This document shows, piece after piece, positions 1 to 5,235 of a stretch of DNA of 5,235 nucleotides (position 1 is the first letter of the stretch; every line of letters starts with the position of its first letter). This stretch comes from an uncultured bacterium (GTDB lineage Bacteria; Acidobacteriota; Thermoanaerobaculia; Multivoradales; JAHEKO01), in NCBI GenBank assembly GCA_938016625.1, contig CALILB010000163.1, positions 1 through 5,235 of the forward strand, given 5' to 3'. The translations under genes and the position numbers were made by a program. The notes under the pieces were generated by a model. That model did no database searches. It saw nothing but the letters and a program-made list of their open reading frames with translations, and was not told the DNA's origin.

Positions 1-134
1 GCTCGCGTCATGTCCTCCGGGCTGATCTCGACGGCCGCGGGTTGGCAGGAGACCGAGCCGAGTGTCAGCACGACAACTCCGATCCCCACCAGCGTGCAAA
101 GCAAAGACTCACGGGCTTCTGACGACTTGAACAT
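1..134 (-). CDS. N-terminus of an exported protein, probable lipoprotein (3' end outside window)
   Basis: Only the first 44 codons are visible. The start ATG at 134 has a good AGGAGG site, and the frame stays open to the window edge. The peptide has a signal-sequence layout: a short n-region with Lys3 and Arg8, a hydrophobic core LLCTLVGIGVVVLTLG (11-26), then SVSC at 27-30. Cys30 could be lipidated, but Ser at the -3 position is poorer than the usual Leu/Val/Ile, so cleavage by signal peptidase I or retention as an anchor is also possible. The mature part begins QPAAVEISPEDMTR. An opening like ISPED is common before rhodanese-like domains, but this is far too little sequence to assign a family. 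The gene lies 56 bases after the selenoprotein stop and may belong to the same transcript. Confidence 0.65.
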   Translation of the reverse strand, partial: MFKSSEARESLLCTLVGIGVVVLTLGSVSCQPAAVEISPEDMTR

Positions 135-142
135 CTACTCAT

Positions 143-148
143 CCTCCT
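143..148 (-). promoter_or_regulatory. Ribosome binding site of the exported-protein gene
   Basis: AGGAGG on the minus strand lies 8 bases before the ATG at 134. An earlier ATG at 142 in another frame reaches a stop after about 30 codons, and the triplet just before the ATG at 134 is an in-frame TAG, so this site supports the start at 134. Confidence 0.7.
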
Positions 149-190
149 CTCTGACGATCATCCCCCAGCTACAAACCCCGATGGAAGGCT

Positions 191-724
191 TCAGCTCTCC
201 TCGAGCTCGACACCCAGGCCATCGGCGATTCGGTTGACAAAGGCATAGTAGGCGGTGATCGCACAGATGTCGTGGATGGCCCGGTCGTCGAACCCCACCA
301 CCCGCAGACCCTCCACGTCCTGCCGTGCGATTTCACTCGGTGTTTTGGTGAGCTTGACGACATAGTCGAGCATGACCCGATCCATCGAGCTGAGCTGAGC
401 CGTCCGATAGTTCGCTGTCAACGCCGCGATCAGCTCCTCCTGCTGATCGTGATCGCTGCCTTTTACCGCCAAGAGCCGACGGAGACCCGCTCCGTGATGG
501 TGGACTCAGTAGTGGCAGTCGTTGGCAGCGGACACCACCACCGCAATCATCTCACGCTGCACCCGGGTGAGGGGCCCTTTGGCGTACATCAGCTCCCGGT
601 AGAGCTCGTAGTGCTGCTTCAGGGTGCGACTGTGGACACCGTGGATCTGAATGATGTTGTCGTGGTCGGCAACCCGATCCTCCTCGGGGATCCGGTCCTC
701 GGACAGATAGTCGATAAAGGCCAT
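191..724 (-). CDS. AhpD-like (carboxymuconolactone decarboxylase family) peroxidase-related selenoprotein, CxxU active site
   Basis: Predicted thiol/selenol peroxidase-type enzyme of the AhpD-like fold, 177 residues with selenocysteine at position 73, encoded by the TGA at 508-506. Reading through that TGA joins two segments in one frame. The first ends ...VVVSAANDCHY and the second begins VHHHGAGLRRL, together reconstructing the family active site. Glu58, Cys70, Sec73 and His77 keep the spacing of Glu118, Cys130, Cys133 and His137 in M. tuberculosis AhpD, so Sec replaces the second cysteine, regarded there as the attacking residue. The rest also fits the peroxidase-related branch: YRELMYAKGPLTRVQREMI before the site, and MLDYVVKLTKTPSE, GFDDRAIHDI and FVNRIADGLGVELE after it. 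Length is normal for the family only if the TGA is decoded. The ATG at 724 follows a strong ribosome site and lies 10 bases after alkA. The alternative is a point mutation or sequencing error of TGC/TGT to TGA; the downstream hairpin and intact 3' half argue against it. Confidence 0.87.
479..495 (-). promoter_or_regulatory. Putative bacterial SECIS hairpin
   Basis: On the mRNA, ACGGAG (495-490) pairs perfectly with CUCCGU (484-479) around the loop CGGGU (489-485). The stem begins 10 bases and the loop 16 bases after the UGA. This fits the general bacterial SECIS description: a short stem-loop just inside the coding region, with a loop roughly 16-37 bases from UGA and a G in the first two loop positions. 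A bulged C at 478 would allow two more pairs (C496-G477 and U497-G476). It would bind SelB and direct Sec insertion. Paired by hand only; no folding energy was computed. Confidence 0.7.
506..508 (-). other. In-frame TGA predicted to encode selenocysteine (Sec73)
   Basis: The codon order on the minus strand is Cys70-His-Tyr-TGA-Val-His-His-His77, placing TGA at the second cysteine of the AhpD CxxC motif. The frame is open on both sides, with family-conserved residues continuing directly after it. Recoding needs SelB, tRNA-Sec, SelA and SelD, none of which lies in this window. Confidence 0.85.
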
Positions 725-727
725 TTC

Positions 728-734
728 TCACCTC
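728..734 (-). promoter_or_regulatory. Strong ribosome binding site of the AhpD-like selenoprotein gene
   Basis: GAGGTGA on the minus strand matches the anti-Shine-Dalgarno sequence over seven bases and sits just upstream of the ATG at 724, within the 10-base gap after the alkA stop. It fixes the start of the selenoprotein and contrasts with the weak sites of the transporter and alkA genes. Confidence 0.75.
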
Positions 735-1382
735 TCAGTTGGTGCTCGACCGCGACTGGCTCAGGTAGTGGTGCCAGAGCAGCCGCGCGGCCACCGCTCT
801 CCACGGTTGCCAGCCCAAGCCTACTTCTTCGAGAACCTCGGGGCTTGGTGTGTCCGCCAGCCCCTTGACCTCCTGGGCCGCCTTCGCCAACGCCAGATCA
901 CCGCTTGGCCATACATCGGCTCGACGCAGCACCATGAGCAGATAGATGTCCGCCGTCCAGCGGCCAACCCCTTTGAGGCTCATCAGCTGCTCGCGGGCCG
1001 TCTCGTCGCTCATCTTGCGCAGAGCCGCGAGCTCGAACCTGCCCTCGACGATGGCAGCGGCCAGCTCGCGGCAGTACCCGGCCTTCTGCCGGCTAAAACC
1101 GATCTGTTTCAGGGTCGCGTCGTCGAGGGTCAAAAGCAGCTCCGGTTCGACGGCGCCGAGGTGCTCCTTCAGCCGGTCGAAGGCGGCCTTGGCCGAAGCC
1201 AGCGAAACCTGCTGCTCGAGGATGATTCTGACCAGGGTCGCAAACCCGGCGGGGCGTCCCCAGATGGGTGGCGGCCCGTGGGCCTCCATCACCGACGCCA
1301 GGTCGGAGTCCCTCTGCGCCAGGAAATCCAATCCCTGCTCGAGAGTTCTCTTGTTTACCAGGATGGGCTTCGAGCCGGTCAC
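735..1382 (-). CDS. alkA: AlkA-type DNA-3-methyladenine glycosylase (HhH-GPD family)
   Basis: Base-excision repair enzyme that cuts the N-glycosidic bond of alkylated purines such as 3-methyladenine, leaving an abasic site; cytoplasmic. The 215-residue protein has the family's features in order: IILEQQVSLASAKAAFDRL (53-71), matching the AlkA QxVS helix; IGFSRQKAGYCRELAAAI (94-111); the helix-hairpin-helix LMSLKGVGRWTADIYLL (133-149); and the catalytic Asp162 in WPSGDLAL, equivalent to Asp238 of E. coli AlkA. The C-terminal WQPWRAVAARLLW (191-203) matches the WxPWR signature. It is shorter than E. coli AlkA (282 residues) because the N-terminal domain is absent, as in many bacterial relatives. 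The start is GTG at 1382: TAG directly precedes it in frame, so no upstream extension is possible, and only a weak GGATCGAG-type ribosome site is visible. The gene ends 10 bases before the AhpD-like gene, so the two are probably co-transcribed. Confidence 0.92.
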   Translation of the reverse strand: MTGSKPILVNKRTLEQGLDFLAQRDSDLASVMEAHGPPPIWGRPAGFATLVRIILEQQVSLASAKAAFDRLKEHLGAVEPELLLTLDDATLKQIGFSRQKAGYCRELAAAIVEGRFELAALRKMSDETAREQLMSLKGVGRWTADIYLLMVLRRADVWPSGDLALAKAAQEVKGLADTPSPEVLEEVGLGWQPWRAVAARLLWHHYLSQSRSSTN

Positions 1383-1487
1383 CTAATCTCGATCCGGCCA
1401 GACCGCGAGGACATTGCCCTCGGGGTCGGCGCGGAACTCGGTGAAGGGTACTACAGTCTGCCGCAGGCGGCTCTTGGCGGCCGGGTC
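1383..1487 (-). other. Coding-like stretch without a clear start, in frame with alkA (small ORF or gene remnant)
   Basis: The gap between the transporter stop and the glycosylase start reads openly for 34 codons, ending in TAG immediately before the GTG of the glycosylase and in the same frame. It includes VVPFTEFRADPEGNVLAVW, which looks like real protein. By hand count about 76, 50 and 79 percent of first, second and third codon positions are G or C, the pattern expected for coding DNA in a GC-rich genome. No ATG or GTG start exists in this frame; the only candidates are a CTG at 1466 and a TTG at 1532 that lies inside the transporter gene (the frame is open back to a TGA at 1556). Possible readings are a small protein with a rare start, the remnant of a deleted gene, or a transporter C-terminus displaced by a frameshift near 1488. 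I do not recognise a family. Confidence 0.4.
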
Positions 1488-3750
1488 AGTGGAGCATCTG
1501 CCGCAAGACGTCGCGGTCCTCGTCGCTGGCAAAAAGAGTTGCCCCCGTCTCCATCAGCTCGGAGACGACCTCCTCGACCGGTCGCAGCGATCGCTCTCGC
1601 TGGTGATCGCTGATGTCGCCGATAAAGGGCCAGAGCTTCTGTCGGATGTCTTTTGGCAGGACGTGCTCCAGGAACTCGAGGGAGATGCTGCGCAGCTTCT
1701 CGTTGTCTTGGAGTATCCCTTTGAAGGCCAGGCGAACCGGTGTGGGATCGAGAACCAAGGTCAAGAGTCTGAAGGCGTGCTCCAGGCTCAGGACACCGCG
1801 GTCACCGACTCTGCTCTGCACCAGCTCATCCGCCTCGGTGTCGAAGTCATCCAGCAGACGCTGCATCTCCCACACCGGTCGCTCGTGACCGACCTCGGAT
1901 CTCAGCGCCTCCCAGACCTTCTCCTCCCACCACTCCCCGGTCACGGCTCTTCCTTCCTCGAGCCGTCGCACCAGGGCGATCGCCGAGCGGTACCTCACCT
2001 CGAACCTGCTGGTGGTCAGCCCGTCCATCAGCGCCTGGTCGGCCAGCGACGAATCGATGCCCGCCAGCACCCGGGGAATCCTGCGGCGAATGACGAAATC
2101 GCAGTCATCGTCGACCAGCAGCTGCGCCAAAGGTGCGACGGCGGCATCTCCCAGCGAGGTCAGGATCCAAACCGCCCGGTCACAGAAGACATCTCGAGCC
2201 AGCAACCGGATCAATCTCGGGATATGTCGCTCGTCCCAGTCGGTGCACTCATCGAGTGCCTTGGAGACGTTGTCGTTCGAGCTGCTGCTGATGCGCCCCA
2301 ATGTCCCCGTGGTTGCGCCGACCGCCGGCCTGCCGACACTCGAGGGGTCGGTGCCTCTGGCCGGGCGTGGGTCTCCACCCTCGACCGGTTGAATGGGGAT
2401 ATCCAGCCGGGTAAAGGTCGCGCTCAGCAGATCCTTGCCATGGAAGTCGGCATCCGCCATCAACTGGTCCGCCTCCCGCGTTCCGCCCTTCAGCCGGTCC
2501 ACCACCGTCTCGAAATAGACGTTGCCCATCCGCCGATTGACATAGATGAAGGCAGAGCACAGGGCTATGACAACCACCGACAGGTAGCGCGAGGGCATAT
2601 TGCCCCAAGTGACCCAGATGAACACCACCCCGGCACCGAGTCCCTCGGCCAGGCTGTCCAAAACCGTGTCGATAAAGGTCTTTGTCTTGCGCCGGAGCAT
2701 CGAAGGCAGTGGCACGTAGCAGACCTCCAGCACCGATCGGTGAAGAGACTTCCGCAATGAGTTGTCCGCGCCACGCAGCAGTGTTGCCGTCAACAGGGCC
2801 GGGAAGAGAAGAACACCAACCGAGCCCATCATGAGGGCCACGGGCAGCAGGGACAGGCTGACGGCGACACCCCGCGACGCCATCAGCCGTGAGGTCAGGA
2901 ACAACTGAATGAGCAGCGACGCGGCTCCGGTCCAGCCGTAGAAGGCGCCAAAGAAACCGGCCAACTGCTGTTTTGTGGTCAGGGTCGCCCGTACTGCCTC
3001 CTTGAACTGATAATCGACCAGCGTGCTCGACATCGTGGCCAACATCACGATCGCCGCGATCATCGCCAGATGGGGTGTACCCCAGACCAGCTTGAATCCC
3101 TCTCGCGCAGACGAGGTTTCATCGTCCTTTTCGGTCTTTCTTTCCTTCCTCGGCTCCCTCCCGGACGGCAACAGCACCTGTGTCAGCAGGAGCAGTCCGA
3201 TCAGGCCAACAAGCATGGGGATCAGCCAGACGAGATCGACATGTCTGGTGAGATAGCGGAGCGAGTTGCCCATGACCATGGCGCCGGCGGTGCCGCCGGC
3301 GCTGATCAACCCAAACAACCGCTTGGCCTCACGCAGCGCAAAGTGCTCCGAGGCGACGATCCAGAAACCCGAGGCAATGACCATGGTCCCCAGGGCCGTC
3401 CACAGGTAGAAGACCACCACGGCCGTCGCGACCTCGGCGATCAGCGGCATGAGCACGGCCAGACCGATGGCAAAGACGACCAGACAGACCTTGACTACAC
3501 GGCGCGCATTGAAGCGAGTCAGGGCCCAGGCAAACAGGGCCACGGTCGGCAGCCCGAGAACGGTTGTCCCGACCGTTATGTAGGGGAGTGTCTTGACGTC
3601 GAACGTCGCGAGATAAAAGGCCTCGCGCAACGACCGGCTGAGGACAAAGGTCGCGATCAGGAAGAAGGCGCCGCCAAAACAGAGGAGAAGCGGCTTGAGC
3701 TCACGCGGGCGGATGTCGAGCCACTCGATCAGCTGCCGGGGGGACCTCAT
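1486..3750 (-). CDS. ATP/ADP-translocase-like (TLC/NTT) membrane protein with HEAT-like C-terminal region
   Basis: A 754-residue inner-membrane protein in two parts. Residues about 20-405 hold some ten to twelve hydrophobic segments (clear ones near 21-38, 56-76, 86-105, 108-131, 172-193, 225-243, 268-288, 295-320, 368-382 and 388-404), with a charged loop at 195-222. The early segment SRSLREAFYLATF...LPYI and the AGGTAGA stretch at 151-157 resemble the nucleotide transporter superfamily that includes obligate parasites' ATP/ADP translocases; free-living bacteria carry relatives of unknown substrate. This assignment is from remembered family appearance, not an alignment; a generic MFS-type carrier is the alternative. 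A Gly/Pro/Ser-rich linker (about 455-495) leads to a helical region (about 497-700) with HEAT-like units such as IPRLIRLLARD and AVAPLAQLLVDDD, probably cytoplasmic and protein-binding. The ATG at 3750 follows the kinase stop by 3 bases with no clear Shine-Dalgarno, so translation is likely coupled to the kinase. It may be a phosphorylation target of that kinase; this is inferred only from adjacency. Confidence 0.72.
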   Translation of the reverse strand: MRSPRQLIEWLDIRPRELKPLLLCFGGAFFLIATFVLSRSLREAFYLATFDVKTLPYITVGTTVLGLPTVALFAWALTRFNARRVVKVCLVVFAIGLAVLMPLIAEVATAVVVFYLWTALGTMVIASGFWIVASEHFALREAKRLFGLISAGGTAGAMVMGNSLRYLTRHVDLVWLIPMLVGLIGLLLLTQVLLPSGREPRKERKTEKDDETSSAREGFKLVWGTPHLAMIAAIVMLATMSSTLVDYQFKEAVRATLTTKQQLAGFFGAFYGWTGAASLLIQLFLTSRLMASRGVAVSLSLLPVALMMGSVGVLLFPALLTATLLRGADNSLRKSLHRSVLEVCYVPLPSMLRRKTKTFIDTVLDSLAEGLGAGVVFIWVTWGNMPSRYLSVVVIALCSAFIYVNRRMGNVYFETVVDRLKGGTREADQLMADADFHGKDLLSATFTRLDIPIQPVEGGDPRPARGTDPSSVGRPAVGATTGTLGRISSSSNDNVSKALDECTDWDERHIPRLIRLLARDVFCDRAVWILTSLGDAAVAPLAQLLVDDDCDFVIRRRIPRVLAGIDSSLADQALMDGLTTSRFEVRYRSAIALVRRLEEGRAVTGEWWEEKVWEALRSEVGHERPVWEMQRLLDDFDTEADELVQSRVGDRGVLSLEHAFRLLTLVLDPTPVRLAFKGILQDNEKLRSISLEFLEHVLPKDIRQKLWPFIGDISDHQRERSLRPVEEVVSELMETGATLFASDEDRDVLRQMLH

Positions 3751-3753
3751 TGT

Positions 3754-5235
3754 TCAGCCGAGGCCGACTCCCATGTGTGAGACCCCACCCCTCGACTTTG
3801 CCACCAGCGCCTCGTTCTGTTCCCACCGGTTCTCTTCTTCACCGGGCTTGTGGAGCTCCCACCAGTCGAGGGCTTTCTGCTGCGACCAGCTGCCGGCGGC
3901 ACTTGAGGTCTCGATGGCGGCGGCCAGTTCGACCGCGCTCTGGAAACGATCCGCCGGCTCTTTCTCGAGACACTTCATCACGATCTCTTCCAGCTCCTTG
4001 GGGACGGGAACCTCCGAGGTCTCGGTGAACGGAAGAGGAGGGGTCTTTAGATGATCGATCAGGACCTCCATCGCCGACCCGGAATCGAACACCGGCCGTC
4101 CCGCCAGCATCCAGTAAGCCACCGCTCCCAGGTTGTAGAGATCGGCTCGGGCATCGACGTGGTTGCTGCCATGAACGCCTTCGGGGGCGATGTAACGGGG
4201 AGTGCCAAAGACAATCCCGCTCTTGGTGAGACCGGCCGTCTCATCCGGACTCAGCCTCTTGGCCAGGCCGAAATCGAGGACCTTTACAAAGTCGTAGACA
4301 CCGCCTCGATGCGACAGAAAGATGTTCGACGGCTTGATGTCCCGATGGATGATGCCCTTGGAGTGGGCTTCCGCAAGAGAGCCGCAAACCTGCAACAGAA
4401 TGTGCACGACGCGCCCCGGCGGCAGGGGACCGTACTTCTCCACCACCCGTTGCAGATCGCTGCCCGCCAGGAACTCCATGGCGTAGTAGAAGGTCTCCTC
4501 CTCGGTGCGACCGAAATCGAAGATGGTCACGGTGTTTGGATGGCTCAACAGCGAGCAGAGCCGCACCTCGCGCTCGAACCGTGCAAGGGCCGTCTCGGTG
4601 TTCTCTTCACCGGTCGGCCGCATGACCTTGATCGCAGCGGGGCGCTGAAGCAGGGTGTGGTAGCCGAAGAATACCTGCCCCATGCCTCCTCGCCGCAGCT
4701 CCCCTCTAACCTCGTAGGGGCCGAAATGTCTTTGCTCGGGCGGCTTGGCGGGGAAGTTGTAAAGGGTCCTGGTCAGAAGCACCGAGACCGCCCCGGCGAT
4801 GGCAATCGTGGCCGTGCCTTCGGCGAGAACGTTGCCGACGGCCGAGCTTTCCCCGGGAGACAGGTGGTAGATCGCCCACCGGGTGGCCGGATAGGCGGCA
4901 ACCGCCACCAGAGTCAGACCAAGCTGCGTCGACAGTGAGCCGGGAACCAGCGCGGCATGGATCAGCAGCAGAAGTGCAGCGGTCTGGGGGCCGGTCATCC
5001 AGTGACTGTGGTCCGAGCAGCCGGCCACGCAGGCGATCAGACTCAAGGCCATCACCCAGCGGTCCAAATGCCGCAGCTCCTCCAGCCTCCAACCGTCCCG
5101 TACCGTGAGCACGATCAATCCGAGGGCGAACAGCAGCCAGTGACCGTGACGCGCAGAGAGCAGCCCGGCCAGCAGCTCGTTGACCAGACGGCTGTCCGGC
5201 CCCGTCGGCAGCCATGCCGAAGCGTAGAGGGGAAC
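3754..5235 (-). CDS. Membrane-anchored Ser/Thr protein kinase (5' end outside window)
   Basis: Transfers phosphate from ATP to Ser/Thr of partner proteins at the inner membrane; the partner is unknown. The frame stays open to the window edge, so 493 codons are visible and the true start lies beyond; an internal TTG at 5118 is not a credible start because hydrophobic coding sequence continues upstream of it. Counting from the first visible codon, about five hydrophobic segments (roughly 33-46, 60-73, 81-98, 104-124, 140-158) precede a complete kinase domain: Gly-rich loop GELRRGGMGQVF (178-189), Lys203 in AAIKVM, helix-C Glu223, HRDIKPSN (297-304), DFG (321-323), Thr345 in FGTP, APE (350-352), Asp365 in RADLYNLG and Arg430 in DRF. 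No key catalytic residue is missing. A short tail contains ALDWWELHKP (455-464), a Trp-rich motif I recall from similar kinases. PASTA or other C-terminal sensor domains are absent, so the N-terminal membrane part is the likely sensor or anchor. The stop is 3 bases before the transporter gene, implying co-translation. Confidence 0.93.
   Translation of the reverse strand, partial: VPLYASAWLPTGPDSRLVNELLAGLLSARHGHWLLFALGLIVLTVRDGWRLEELRHLDRWVMALSLIACVAGCSDHSHWMTGPQTAALLLLIHAALVPGSLSTQLGLTLVAVAAYPATRWAIYHLSPGESSAVGNVLAEGTATIAIAGAVSVLLTRTLYNFPAKPPEQRHFGPYEVRGELRRGGMGQVFFGYHTLLQRPAAIKVMRPTGEENTETALARFEREVRLCSLLSHPNTVTIFDFGRTEEETFYYAMEFLAGSDLQRVVEKYGPLPPGRVVHILLQVCGSLAEAHSKGIIHRDIKPSNIFLSHRGGVYDFVKVLDFGLAKRLSPDETAGLTKSGIVFGTPRYIAPEGVHGSNHVDARADLYNLGAVAYWMLAGRPVFDSGSAMEVLIDHLKTPPLPFTETSEVPVPKELEEIVMKCLEKEPADRFQSAVELAAAIETSSAAGSWSQQKALDWWELHKPGEEENRWEQNEALVAKSRGGVSHMGVGLG

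Noticed and set aside
135..190. Terminator between the selenoprotein and the exported-protein gene
   Set aside because: No GC-rich inverted repeat followed by a T-run is visible on the minus strand in these 56 bases.
191..472. Separate small gene starting at the TTG at 472
   Set aside because: It lacks a ribosome site of its own, starts in mid-domain, and is in frame with the upstream segment across a single TGA; it is the 3' half of the selenoprotein.
506..724. Pseudogene of an AhpD-like protein truncated at the CxxC motif
   Set aside because: Everything after the stop remains in frame with conserved family sequence, there is no second lesion, and a SECIS-like hairpin sits at the right distance. 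A simple nonsense mutation is still possible but less likely.
272..868. Plus-strand open frame across the selenoprotein and alkA 3' end
   Set aside because: It spans two supported minus-strand genes and the gap between them, with no recognisable domain.
1383..1485. Promoter for alkA in the gap after the transporter gene
   Set aside because: No convincing -35/-10 pair can be seen; the stretch is GC-rich and looks coding instead.
1414..2760. Long plus-strand open frame opposite the transporter gene
   Set aside because: It runs antisense to a well-supported membrane protein; its Gln/Arg/Pro/His-rich translation has no recognisable domain and is typical of the opposite strand of GC-rich coding DNA.
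4051..4938. Plus-strand open frame opposite the kinase gene
   Set aside because: It is antisense to a kinase with all catalytic motifs intact; the translation shows no family signature.
5116..5118. TTG as the start of the kinase gene
   Set aside because: The same frame continues open with hydrophobic, coding-like sequence for 39 more codons to the window edge, so the start is outside the window.

Overview
High-GC bacterial window in which every gene I can support lies on the minus strand, so transcription runs from the right edge to the left. The gene types suggest a Gram-negative, GC-rich lineage such as Acidobacteriota or a myxobacterium-like deltaproteobacterium: a Pkn-type Ser/Thr kinase behind a multi-pass membrane region, a nucleotide-translocase-like transporter with a helical-repeat tail, and a candidate lipoprotein. 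That placement is an inference from gene style only.

In transcription order: (1) the 3' part of a membrane-anchored Ser/Thr protein kinase, with its 5' end beyond the window; (2) 3 bases later, a 754-residue multi-pass protein resembling the ATP/ADP translocase (TLC/NTT) superfamily, fused to a HEAT-like C-terminal region; (3) a gap of about 100 bases containing an open, coding-like stretch without a convincing start, in the same frame as the next gene and ending in TAG directly before its GTG; (4) an AlkA-type DNA-3-methyladenine glycosylase; (5) 10 bases later, an AhpD / carboxymuconolactone-decarboxylase family protein; (6) after 56 bases, the first 44 codons of an exported protein, probably a lipoprotein, running off the left edge.

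The main result is gene 5. Read conventionally it is two small open frames (724-506 and 472-191), but both lie in one frame, separated by a single TGA. That TGA falls exactly where AhpD proteins carry the second cysteine of their redox CxxC. The conserved Glu, first Cys and His keep the family spacing around it (+12, +15, +19 from the Glu). Downstream of the TGA there is a perfect 6-bp hairpin with a 5-base loop, placed as expected for a bacterial SECIS element. I therefore annotate one 177-residue selenoprotein with a Cys-His-Tyr-Sec active site.

The alkA and AhpD-like genes are adjacent and probably co-transcribed, which suggests a small module against alkylation and peroxide damage. The kinase and transporter form a second tightly coupled pair. 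Whether all five genes share one transcript cannot be decided from sequence alone. No tRNA, rRNA, CRISPR array, insertion sequence or clear terminator was seen, and no stretch longer than 300 bases lacks a gene.
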